A DNA stretch of 20,543 bases from a virus, in IMG/VR virus record IMGVR_UViG_3300028423_000153, positions 1 to 20,543 of that record; one strand, 5' to 3'. Position 1 is the stretch's first letter; every line of letters begins with the position of its first letter. Shown here piece by piece: positions 14,511 through 19,898 of this stretch. Below the pieces are notes generated by a model that did not search any database, was not told where the DNA came from, and was given only the letters and a program-made list of their open reading frames with translations. A program made the translations under genes and the position numbers.

Positions 14511-15443
14511 ATGAAAATCAGCAATGAGTGGACTGAAGCTAACGTTAGTATTTCAGAAGTTCAAAAACTGCTAGATCAGGGATATGAGGTTGAAGTTGAT
14601 AGCCCAGATGGCTATGTTCCTGTAAACTATTTTGTTGATAAAGGTCAATACGATGAATATGTCTTTGAGGGTGATGATGGTGTTAATATTAGATGCAATC
14701 ATAGACATTTGAATCTGCTTGACGTAACTCTTGACGATCTGGAACTTTTGACGAGAGAAGCTTATACGAGCCGCATTGGACGTGTAAAGTCTCGAACAAC
14801 CGGTAAGTTAGTGATCAAGGAGTATCCAACTACTACTGCCGGCGCTGCTCACTTTAGACATCTACTCAACGAACTTCGCTTGAAAAAGAACTTCACGCCA
14901 GATATCGTCTATATTGATTATCTAAATATTTGCACTAGTTCTCGTCTTCGCTATGGTGCAAACGTAAATTCATACACTCTTGTCAAATCAATTGCAGAAG
15001 AGCTGCGTGGTCTAGCTGTTGAGTTTAATGTTCCAATCGTGAGTGCAACCCAGACAAATCGAACTGGTTATACAAGTTCTGATGTTGGTCTGGAAGATAC
15101 ATCAGAATCATTTGGTCTTCCTGCTACTGCTGACTTCATGTTTGCGATGATATCTACAGAGGAGTTGGAAGAACTCGGTCAAGTGATGGTTAAACAGCTA
15201 AAAAATAGATGGGGTGATATTAGTAACCCGAAAAGATTTGTGGTTGGTATTGATCGATCTAAGATGAGGTTGTTTGATGCGGAAGATTCTGCACAAGAGG
15301 GTCTAATGAAAGATGGCAACACTTCGCCTAAGCAAGCAAAAAGTGACTCCGTGATGGATAACAGTGATTTCGGCGAAAGGCTTGAAGACGAGATTCGAGG
15401 AGCTCATCGTAGAAAAAAACCCAAGTTTGAAGGGTTAAACTAA
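14511..15443 (+). CDS. 41B: Replicative helicase gp41, C-terminal part (41B), with intein-like N-terminal segment
   Basis: A 310-residue protein from ATG 14511, with AGGAG (14499-14503) seven bases upstream. Residues 1-67 are not helicase: 'ISEVQKLLDQGYEVEVDSPD', GYVPVNYFVDKG and DGVNIRCNHRHL look like the first half of a Hint/intein domain, including a block-B-like 'DG..IRC..H'. From residue 68 (LLDVTLDDLELL) the protein follows T4 gp41: VIKEYPTTTAGAAHFRHLLNELRLKKNF, Walker B region IVYIDYL, 'SIAEELRGLAV', TQTNRTGY, SFGLPATADF and QLKNRWGD. The roughly 50 residues between KITKGG of 41A and this point, with Walker A, are absent. A longer frame to 14355 is rejected since it crosses the HNH start with no ribosome site. 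Confidence 0.85.
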   Translation: MKISNEWTEANVSISEVQKLLDQGYEVEVDSPDGYVPVNYFVDKGQYDEYVFEGDDGVNIRCNHRHLNLLDVTLDDLELLTREAYTSRIGRVKSRTTGKLVIKEYPTTTAGAAHFRHLLNELRLKKNFTPDIVYIDYLNICTSSRLRYGANVNSYTLVKSIAEELRGLAVEFNVPIVSATQTNRTGYTSSDVGLEDTSESFGLPATADFMFAMISTEELEELGQVMVKQLKNRWGDISNPKRFVVGIDRSKMRLFDAEDSAQEGLMKDGNTSPKQAKSDSVMDNSDFGERLEDEIRGAHRRKKPKFEGLN

Positions 15444-15640
15444 TGTATAAAGTAAATATGATCGACGGGTTATGGAAAGTAATCGAGAAAGACACCGATC
15501 TATGTGTCTATGAAAGTGATAGTGAACGTGAAAGTCGAGACATATCTAGATCACTGAATCTAGGTTCAGGTTTTAAAGGCTTCACTCCACTGTTTTTCAC
15601 ATCTAGCTTCAAACAAAAAGAAAGACCGTCTAACGACTAG
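15443..15640 (+). CDS. Small conserved T4-like protein of unknown function
   Basis: A 65-residue protein. The ATG shares its A with the gp41 TAA (CTAATG). It contains 'GLWKVIEKDTDLCVYESDSE' and a C-terminal SLNLGSGFKGFTPLFF motif. I recall similar 'GSGF.G.TP.FF' endings in short proteins near gene 41 of T4-like phages, without known function. It is the last gene of the polymerase-uvsX-gp41 unit: its TAG stop is inside the stem of the terminator. Confidence 0.65.
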   Translation: MYKVNMIDGLWKVIEKDTDLCVYESDSERESRDISRSLNLGSGFKGFTPLFFTSSFKQKERPSND

Positions 15641-15649
15641 ACGGCCTTT
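15621..15649 (+). terminator. Terminator at the end of the gene 43-41 unit
   Basis: CCGTCTA (15626-15632) and TAGACGG (15638-15644) pair around ACGAC; outside it, after one mismatch, AAAG (15621-15624) pairs with CTTT (15646-15649). The T-tract is short (CTTTCATT), so termination may be partial. The last stop codon lies within the 3' arm. Confidence 0.7.
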
Positions 15650-15810
15650 CATTCAGCTTGATACGTGGCGGGCCCCAACCCCAGGGACATTTTAGATGCA
15701 CAACCCGCTATTCCTAGTGTGTTTTTCAACTTCACCACTTGCCTCTTACGTTGTTCACGTATTAACACGCACCCATTTGTATTTATATCAAAAATATCAT
15801 CAGATTTCGC
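15650..15810. other. Non-coding stretch between terminator and zincin promoter
   Basis: No convincing gene. It begins with a GC-rich patch (GGCGGGCCCC then CCCCAGGG, 15667-15687) unlike its surroundings, then is AT-rich. An open frame from 15696 crosses the next promoter and has no ribosome site. It contains TATTTATA at 15780-15787, a late-promoter match on the minus strand. Confidence 0.5.
15780..15787 (-). promoter_or_regulatory. Possible minus-strand T4-type late promoter
   Basis: TATAAATA on the minus strand. Transcription would run leftward into the terminator region and then antisense to gene 41, towards the minus-strand HNH gene. No minus-strand gene starts nearby, so it may be a relic or an antisense promoter. 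Confidence 0.35.
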
Positions 15811-15839
15811 TTGACACCAAAAAAATTTTGGTGTATGTT
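15811..15839 (+). promoter_or_regulatory. sigma70 promoter with embedded palindromic operator
   Basis: TTGACA (15811-15816), 17 bp, TATGTT (15834-15839), 23 bp before the zincin start. The spacer is almost entirely the palindrome described separately at 15814-15834. Confidence 0.8.
15814..15834 (+). repeat. Perfect inverted repeat between -35 and -10 (candidate operator)
   Basis: ACACCAAAA (15814-15822), AAA, TTTTGGTGT (15826-15834). Nine-base arms match perfectly and run from inside the -35 box to the first base of the -10. A dimeric repressor bound here would block RNA polymerase. No T-run or position suggests a terminator. Confidence 0.65.
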
Positions 15840-15862
15840 ACGTGTGAACTAGAGGTGGTTCG

Positions 15863-16261
15863 ATGTTTATTGAAACAGAGGGTAAATGTCCAATCAACAT
15901 GGACATGCTAGATAAAATCGTTAACTTCGCTGCATCTTATCTACAGATTGTTGACGATGCTTGGTTGACGATCAAGTTTAGTGCGAATATGGAGCAAGAT
16001 GTATGTGGTTGGTGTGGTGAAATAGATATAGACGAAAAATGGATAGAGATCGAAGTCAATCGCAATCTTTCTTTGTATAATCTAGTGGCTACGATCTTTC
16101 ATGAAATGGTTCATTGTAAACAAATACTTGACGGTCGACTCATTCAAGGTTGTCCAAGCGTTTGGGAGGGGGCAGAATACGATGATTACTATTTCGAACT
16201 GCCTTGGGAAGTCGAAGCATATGAACTCGAACGACAAATGGTGGAGATGTATGAATCCTGA
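15863..16261 (+). CDS. Small zinc metallopeptidase-like protein (HExxH zincin)
   Basis: A 132-residue protein with AGAGGTGG before the ATG. FHEMVHCKQ has the H80-E81-x2-H84 zinc site, with the glutamate acting as base. A likely third ligand is a Glu in PWEVEAYELE (E116 or E118), the pattern of phage and plasmid 'SprT-like' minimal zincins (HE..H...Q......PWEIEAY). A CGWC pair (48-51) could add a structural metal or disulfide. Substrate unknown; such proteins may process host or phage proteins early in infection. It heads the early small-gene region under a palindrome-containing promoter. Confidence 0.7.
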   Translation: MFIETEGKCPINMDMLDKIVNFAASYLQIVDDAWLTIKFSANMEQDVCGWCGEIDIDEKWIEIEVNRNLSLYNLVATIFHEMVHCKQILDGRLIQGCPSVWEGAEYDDYYFELPWEVEAYELERQMVEMYES

Positions 16262-16571
16262 CTATTCAGACACTTTAGACAAGGTCTGCACCGACATAGT
16301 AGATGATAATATCAATATGTCGGTGCCTTGGTTTTTGATGGCAGCTTATGCTTACTATGAAATGGATGATCCGATTCTATCCGATGCTAAGTTTGATCGA
16401 TTGTGCAAGCGAATGATCGAAAGATGGGATGACATTGAGCACCATCATAAAGACCTGATTTCTCTTGACGATCTAAAAGCAGGAAGCTACATTGGTGCTT
16501 ATCCGAATCGCGTTAAAGGTGCGATCAAACATTTGAAGGAGGCTTACTTTGGAAAACAAAAGCGTGTATGA
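16251..16571 (+). CDS. Small protein resembling domain Ia of NAD-dependent DNA ligase
   Basis: A 106-residue protein from ATG 16251, overlapping the zincin end, with GTGGAG just upstream. 'AAYAYYEMDDPILSDAKFDRLCKRM' fits the 'YY..d.P.isDaeYD.L...l' signature of LigA domain Ia, which binds NMN of NAD. No adenylation domain (KxDG) is present, so it cannot be a ligase. Lone Ia-like domains occur in phage genomes, possibly as NAD-binding or ligase-interfering proteins; that is speculation. It overlaps the next small gene. Confidence 0.55.
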   Translation: MNPDYSDTLDKVCTDIVDDNINMSVPWFLMAAYAYYEMDDPILSDAKFDRLCKRMIERWDDIEHHHKDLISLDDLKAGSYIGAYPNRVKGAIKHLKEAYFGKQKRV

Positions 16572-16725
16572 GCTAATCGTTGAAGCACTGGAAGAAGCGA
16601 ATATTCTGGAGTGTGCAAGAGATCAATACGAATCTGATCACATGCTATACGTCGCTCAAAGATTGAGTGGGGCACCATTTTCTCTCGTGGAGGAAATTTT
16701 CACACGAAAGATGGTTGACATCTGA
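16549..16725 (+). CDS. Small protein of unknown function, TTG start
   Basis: A 58-residue protein beginning at TTG 16549, supported by AAGGAGG (16536-16542), one of the best ribosome sites in the window, six bases upstream. Sequence: helical and acidic, 'SVYELIVEALEEANILECAR' at the start and 'APFSLVEEIFTRKMVDI' at the end. No family recognised. Its last codons carry the TTGACA of the next promoter. Confidence 0.6.
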   Translation: MENKSVYELIVEALEEANILECARDQYESDHMLYVAQRLSGAPFSLVEEIFTRKMVDI

Positions 16726-16743
16726 ATTCGAATCGCTTAAGCT
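16715..16743 (+). promoter_or_regulatory. sigma70-type promoter with TTCGAATC spacer element
   Basis: TTGACA (16715-16720), 17 bp, TAAGCT (16738-16743). The -10 is poor, so an activator or low activity is likely. The spacer TCTGAATTCGAATCGCT shares TCTG and TTCGAATC with those at 93 and 16928. The -35 overlaps the end of the preceding gene. Confidence 0.55.
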
Positions 16744-16772
16744 CGAAGTGTGCAACATAGTGGAGAGAGTCT

Positions 16773-16931
16773 ATGAAATATGATGTAGTGATCACGAATC
16801 ACGAAAAGAGCACTGTCAAAACCGAACGCTATTCGAACATGATGGCTGCTTATGACGCTGAGTGCCGAGTCCGCGAGTTCGTTGATTTCTCTGGGAAAAA
16901 TATTTCTGTCAAAGTGGTTGAAGCCTGTTGA
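16773..16931 (+). CDS. Small protein of unknown function
   Basis: A 52-residue protein with GGAGAGAG before the ATG. MKYDVVITNHEKSTVKTERY, then 'AAYDAECRVREFVDFSGKNISVKVVEAC'. The pattern is beta strand, helix, strand, as in small phage proteins built on a single alpha/beta unit. It is headed by a TTCGAATC promoter, and its stop TGA lies within the TTGACA of the following promoter. No homologue recognised. Confidence 0.6.
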   Translation: MKYDVVITNHEKSTVKTERYSNMMAAYDAECRVREFVDFSGKNISVKVVEAC

Positions 16932-16956
16932 CATCTGGCTTCGAATCAACTATATC
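16928..16956 (+). promoter_or_regulatory. sigma70 promoter with TTCGAATC spacer element
   Basis: TTGACA (16928-16933), 17 bp, TATATC (16951-16956), 38 bp before the next ATG. Spacer TCTGGCTTCGAATCAAC, the best match to the shared element seen at 93 and 16715. Confidence 0.75.
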
Positions 16957-16994
16957 AACTATATTGATAGTGTAGCAAGAGACGAGAGGTGTTC

Positions 16995-17201
16995 ATGACC
17001 AAGCCCCGCAAAGCAAGCCGCATGATCAAAGGCGTTCGTTACTACACGATGGGCCCGCTGTTTGACGGTAGCTACATCGTTCACACTGATCCGAACCGAG
17101 TGGTTGCTGTTCGAGGTATGTTCACTTTCAAAGAGGGGGGTGAGACGCTGAAAGAAGGTCTGACCCTCGAAGAAGCGAACGAATACGTCAACGCCCTTTG
17201 A
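16995..17201 (+). CDS. Small basic protein of unknown function
   Basis: A 68-residue protein from ATG 16995, with AGAGGTG upstream; a GTG six bases earlier lies in that site. N-terminus KPRKASRMIKGVRYYTMG is basic, followed by GSYIVHTDPNRVVAVRG and a helical 'LTLEEANEYVNAL' tail. It may be a small beta-rich nucleic-acid-binding protein, but no family is recognised. Slightly richer in G+C than the replication genes. Confidence 0.6.
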   Translation: MTKPRKASRMIKGVRYYTMGPLFDGSYIVHTDPNRVVAVRGMFTFKEGGETLKEGLTLEEANEYVNAL

Positions 17202-17205
17202 GGCG

Positions 17206-17234
17206 TTGACATTCTCTCAACAATCAACTATGCT
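17206..17234 (+). promoter_or_regulatory. sigma70 promoter for the GC-richer small-gene set
   Basis: TTGACA (17206-17211), 17 bp, TATGCT (17229-17234), 25 bp before ATG 17260. It starts four bases after the preceding stop. Confidence 0.8.
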
Positions 17235-17259
17235 AACATCGTAACATCGGAGAATCAAG

Positions 17260-17430
17260 ATGACCCATGACCACAAGACAGACAACGACGATCTCGTAGA
17301 TCGGCTGGAAGACAGCAAAGGCTGGCCCAACCTCGGTAAAGCAGCAGCCGCCCGCATCCGCGAGCTTGAGGCCGAGATGGCGGTGCTGAAGGAAGCTTTA
17401 GAGATTGCACAGGAGAAAGACGATGGGTGA
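17260..17430 (+). CDS. Small coiled-coil protein, GC-rich
   Basis: A 56-residue protein with GGAGA before the ATG. DLVDRLEDSKGWPNLGKAAA is followed by a predicted coiled coil, ARIRELEAEMAVLKEALEIA. This layout (short polar head plus 'RI.eLEae...L..ALe.A') is common in small genes of alphaproteobacterial phages and prophages. Codons end mostly in C or G, unlike the AT-leaning replication genes, which suggests a recent transfer. Function unknown. Confidence 0.6.
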   Translation: MTHDHKTDNDDLVDRLEDSKGWPNLGKAAAARIRELEAEMAVLKEALEIAQEKDDG

Positions 17431-17494
17431 TCAGCCTATAAGCAGGGGAATAATCGGGCTGCGTAACATCAAGCATAGAGGGAGTGCACCATGA
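17423..17494 (+). CDS. Possible 23-residue linking ORF
   Basis: ATG 17423 overlaps the previous gene's end, and its TGA overlaps the next ATG (17491). AGGAGA lies six bases upstream. It encodes a short basic peptide (MGDQPISRGIIGLRN...). The overlaps at both ends suggest translational coupling more than a functional peptide. Confidence 0.3.
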   Translation: MGDQPISRGIIGLRNIKHRGSAP

Positions 17495-17865
17495 GTGGAA
17501 GAGAAAGAACGGACTTCAACTTCACGGCGTCTTTTGAGAGCACCATAGCTCGGTATGAGCAGCTTGGTGAAGGAAAGCGCGCACACGGTGATGCATACAT
17601 CGAGAACTCGGTTGAAGCGCATAGGCATTTGGACGATAGGCACGATGAGACACGGGAAGCTAGCAGCAGGATAGCCGAGAGGTTTTCACAAACCCTACTC
17701 AACTTGAAGGATGACTTCGAGGATGACATTGTTGCAGTTTCCCTCATGGAGTCTTACGAAATGGTTGACGAAGATGAAGAACTGCTCTGGGCTATTGACA
17801 GAGTTCTTGCGTTCTACATTAATAGTTCTGACTACAATCTTTGGATAAACGAGAGGTCTAAATGA
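17491..17865 (+). CDS. Acidic helical protein of unknown function
   Basis: A 124-residue protein with GAGGGAG before the ATG. It is almost wholly helical and charged: 'RYEQLGEGKRAHGDAYIENS', 'HRHLDDRHDETREASSRIAE', then an acidic segment 'LKDDFEDDIVAVSLMESYEM'. No motif or family recognised. It overlaps the next gene by ATGA, and the set 17260-18360 is transcribed together from promoter 17206. Confidence 0.6.
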   Translation: MSGRERTDFNFTASFESTIARYEQLGEGKRAHGDAYIENSVEAHRHLDDRHDETREASSRIAERFSQTLLNLKDDFEDDIVAVSLMESYEMVDEDEELLWAIDRVLAFYINSSDYNLWINERSK

Positions 17866-18098
17866 CTGACTACACAAACATAACACTAGATACAGACGAA
17901 CTTGGCATCTGGCTAATTCACGAGACTGATCAAGGCCCAGAGCATATAGGACATATCTCGTGGAAGGAAGTGACCCGAGGTGTTCAACAGGCACTACTCC
18001 AAGAGCGGTTCCTGATTGTGCTACAGAAAATGGGACATCTCCTGCTTATTCTCAAGGACATAGACAAACACGGGGTAATGGAGTTTGACAATGATTGA
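17862..18098 (+). CDS. Small protein of unknown function
   Basis: A 78-residue protein whose ATG overlaps the previous TGA. It has 'DTDELGIWLIHETDQGPEHI', a short hydrophobic stretch 'FLIVLQKMGHLLLILKDI' that is too charged to be a clear membrane segment, and a DND tail. It overlaps the next gene by eight bases. No family recognised. Confidence 0.6.
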   Translation: MTDYTNITLDTDELGIWLIHETDQGPEHIGHISWKEVTRGVQQALLQERFLIVLQKMGHLLLILKDIDKHGVMEFDND

Positions 18099-18360
18099 AG
18101 TATCAGACATTAAAGAGCATGAAGATGGTAGCGCAACCTATACATTCGACATGGACCAAGAAAGTTCTGACCTGCTCACAGAGGTAGGACTTAAACTAAT
18201 CCTGTTCTGTGAGGCTGCGGGTGTATACACGGAGGAGGTATTTGGTTACCTACGTAAGAAGGCGGACAACCGGGCGACCGAGATTGAAGAAACCACTTCT
18301 GGATACTACGACCAGTTTGAGGAGCCTTTCGAGCCAGGTCATTATGGAGAAGTTGATTGA
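18091..18360 (+). CDS. Small conserved-looking phage protein of unknown function
   Basis: An 89-residue acidic protein from ATG 18091; a TTG two codons earlier is less likely. 'EHEDGSATYTFDMDQESSDLLTEVGLKLILFCEAAGV' followed by 'EEVFGYL' resembles short phage and bacterial proteins with 'DGSA.y.FD......ll...G....l...A...' I cannot name the family with certainty. The C-terminus is acidic and aromatic (GYYDQFEEPFEPGHYGE). It is the last intact gene before the possible pseudogene. Confidence 0.6.
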   Translation: MIEVSDIKEHEDGSATYTFDMDQESSDLLTEVGLKLILFCEAAGVYTEEVFGYLRKKADNRATEIEETTSGYYDQFEEPFEPGHYGEVD

Positions 18361-18377
18361 CTGAACAAAACCAAACC

Positions 18378-18491
18378 ATGTCAGATCAAGAAATACTGAA
18401 ACTGTGCTAAACACTAGCCCGGAAGTATAAAAACCAACGTGAGATTGACGACCTAGAGTGGATGGGAGACGATTCTTTTGAGCGAGACTGA
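18378..18491 (+). pseudogene. Possible small gene broken by one in-frame stop
   Basis: From ATG 18378 the frame reads MSDQEILKLC, then TAA (18408-18410), then continues without a stop as TLARKYKNQREIDDLEWMGD and DSFERD to TGA 18489-18491. Removing the one stop gives a natural-looking 37-residue polypeptide. No ribosome site precedes the ATG. It lies in the GC-richer cassette and overlaps the TTG of the next gene. A chance open frame is the alternative. Confidence 0.35.
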
Positions 18492-18663
18492 CAAAATGCC
18501 TCGTGGTTTTTGGAGCTACATTCTGGAAGGAGAAATTCCAGTAACACCTCCGCCTCATAGCACCATGACACATGAAGAGTTCTTACAGTTCTCTCCTGGT
18601 ATGCGACGTGAAATGTGGAAAACCTTTATCAAGACAGAAAATGATGTTGACAACTCATCATGA
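18478..18663 (+). CDS. Small protein of unknown function, TTG start
   Basis: A 61-residue protein. TTG 18478 has GGGAG (18464-18468) nine bases upstream; ATG 18496 is the alternative start but lacks a site. 'KMPRGFWSYILEGEIPVTPPP' then 'MTHEEFLQFSPGMRREMWKTF'. The proline run and WSYIL block look like a conserved family but I cannot name it. Its last codons contain the next promoter's TTGACA. Confidence 0.5.
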   Translation: MSETDKMPRGFWSYILEGEIPVTPPPHSTMTHEEFLQFSPGMRREMWKTFIKTENDVDNSS

Positions 18664-18675
18664 AAGCATTATATT
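18647..18675 (+). promoter_or_regulatory. sigma70 promoter for genes 18711-19794
   Basis: TTGACA (18647-18652), 17 bp, TATATT (18670-18675), 35 bp before ATG 18711. The -35 lies in the end of the previous gene. Confidence 0.8.
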
Positions 18676-18710
18676 GTATGTGTAAGATGAGTTAGAAAGA
18701 GAGAAAAAAC

Positions 18711-18947
18711 ATGATGCAAATCACACGGACTTCGATACTTACAGGTATCACTCGGACTATGGATATTTCTGTGACGCTTGAACAACTTCAACGGTATGAA
18801 ATGGGTGAACAACCGATTCAACGGCTTATGCCTAATCTAGATGATAATCAGCGTGAGTTTATCATGACTGGTATCACTGAAGAAGAATGGGACGATGCTC
18901 TCTTCAATCAAGAGGATGATGATCTAGATGACGAACCCGCGTTTTAA
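18711..18947 (+). CDS. Small acidic protein of a widespread phage/plasmid type
   Basis: A 78-residue protein; ATG 18711 is followed by a second ATG at 18714. 'TRTSILTGITRTMDISVTLEQLQRYEMGE' and 'IQRLMPNLDDNQREFIMTGI' then 'T.EEWDDALF'. I recall short proteins with the same 'R.S.LtG..rtldlpVT..Ql..w..G..iQ.amP.L...eREFimtGit' layout in many proteobacterial phages and plasmids; their function is unknown to me. It is followed by an overlapping gene. Confidence 0.7.
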   Translation: MMQITRTSILTGITRTMDISVTLEQLQRYEMGEQPIQRLMPNLDDNQREFIMTGITEEEWDDALFNQEDDDLDDEPAF

Positions 18948-19293
18948 AAGCTTTGAACTTCTTCTACTTATTTCCCAAGAGGTCGAGGAGAAAGCGAAAG
19001 ATCAAGACGACGACGTATTTGCTGCGAAAACCAGGTCTCGATATATCGAACGTATCTTAGGTATGATGAAAGACTATGAAATCGACATGGTCGAAGCGAT
19101 GCTCTGGGATTTTGAGAGCTTTGGTTATAACGCTGTTCAAACATACAAGAAGCGAGGTCTAAATGCAGTTGAAGTACAGTTTGAGGAATATCTTCGAGGT
19201 ATCAACTTGATTATGAAAGACGGCGATATTCGTTTCTTTCGAGACATGTTCACCGGTAAGACTGAAAATCTAGTGTTGAGGAAAGATCAATGA
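18928..19293 (+). CDS. Helical protein of unknown function
   Basis: A 121-residue protein, with GAGG about 12 bases before the ATG that overlaps the previous gene by 20 bases. It is mainly helical: 'FELLLLISQEVEEKAKDQDD', 'ILGMMKDYEIDMVEAMLWDF' and 'RGINLIMKDGDIRFFRDMF'. No catalytic motif. Probably coupled with the genes on either side (ATGA at 19290). Confidence 0.6.
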   Translation: MTNPRFKSFELLLLISQEVEEKAKDQDDDVFAAKTRSRYIERILGMMKDYEIDMVEAMLWDFESFGYNAVQTYKKRGLNAVEVQFEEYLRGINLIMKDGDIRFFRDMFTGKTENLVLRKDQ

Positions 19294-19505
19294 ATCAACG
19301 TTCTGGCAAAACCCATCGCGCAGCACTTGGAGACGGCACCCAAGAAATGAAGCTTCGAAACTTCTTCCGTAATGCTCAACACATCCTCGAAGAAGCTGGT
19401 GAACAGGATGCAGCGTTTTACTTCGAACAGATGGTAGATCACATTAACGAAGGCGGTTCTCTTCCAACGACACGAAAAGAAGTGTCTCGCATTTTAGGAG
19501 TTTAA
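19290..19505 (+). CDS. Small protein of unknown function
   Basis: A 71-residue protein whose ATG overlaps the previous TGA; GAGGAAAG precedes it. 'NFFRNAQHILEEAGEQDAAF' and 'MVDHINEGGSLPTTRKEVSR' suggest two or three helices. The C-terminal 'RKEVSRILGV' could be part of a helix-turn-helix, but there is too little to say so. No family recognised. Confidence 0.6.
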   Translation: MNQRSGKTHRAALGDGTQEMKLRNFFRNAQHILEEAGEQDAAFYFEQMVDHINEGGSLPTTRKEVSRILGV

Positions 19506-19506
19506 A

Positions 19507-19794
19507 ATGGGTCGCAAGGGTCAACTAAAGGACATGGATCGATATGAGCAGTCTATTCGAGATAACGCTGTTTCTTACTGTGTTGTCTACTTTCAACCCG
19601 GCACAAGTGCAAGAACGTATGCTTCTTTCACCAGTCTTGATTACAGTATTCAATGCGGAAAAGAAATCCTCAAAAAAGCAAATCGCATTCGTTCAGTAAT
19701 GATCTACGCTCTAGATGAGTATGAGCATCATGCACTTGTAGGAACGATTGACCGTTCTCTCAAATACAAAGAAGTCGTTCCGGAGACTTACTGA
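19507..19794 (+). CDS. Small protein of unknown function
   Basis: A 95-residue protein with AGGAG (19496-19500) upstream of the ATG. It alternates strand and helix ('AVSYCVVYFQPGTSARTYAS', 'IQCGKEILKKANRIRSVMIY', 'EHHALVGTIDRSLKYKEV'), suggesting a compact alpha/beta fold. No family recognised. It ends the early unit, 27 bases before a strong terminator. Confidence 0.6.
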   Translation: MGRKGQLKDMDRYEQSIRDNAVSYCVVYFQPGTSARTYASFTSLDYSIQCGKEILKKANRIRSVMIYALDEYEHHALVGTIDRSLKYKEVVPETY

Positions 19795-19821
19795 CTTACT
19801 TACATTTTGTTCCTCCCACCT

Positions 19822-19849
19822 AGAGACGCTTCGGCGTCTCTCTTTTTTT
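19822..19849 (+). terminator. Strong rho-independent terminator, TTCG loop
   Basis: AGAGACGC (19822-19829), TTCG, GCGTCTCT (19834-19841), C, then seven T (19843-19849). The T-run's last base is the first base of a late promoter. Confidence 0.93.
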
Positions 19850-19856
19850 ATAAATA
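19849..19856 (+). promoter_or_regulatory. T4-type late promoter
   Basis: TATAAATA, exact T4 late consensus, 42 bp before the ATG of the next gene. Together with the terminator it marks the boundary between early and late transcription units. Confidence 0.8.
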
Positions 19857-19898
19857 GTATGAACAATGAAATGTATTTTAGCACATCTATGAGGTAAC

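Noticed and set aside
15660-15720. GC-rich patch with GCGGG/CCCGC and CCA resembling a tRNA end on the minus strand.
   Set aside because: The paired ends are only about 43 bases apart and no cloverleaf arms or T-loop can be drawn.
15696-15911. Open frame of 71 codons before the zincin.
   Set aside because: It runs through the promoter and operator into the zincin in another frame and has no ribosome site.
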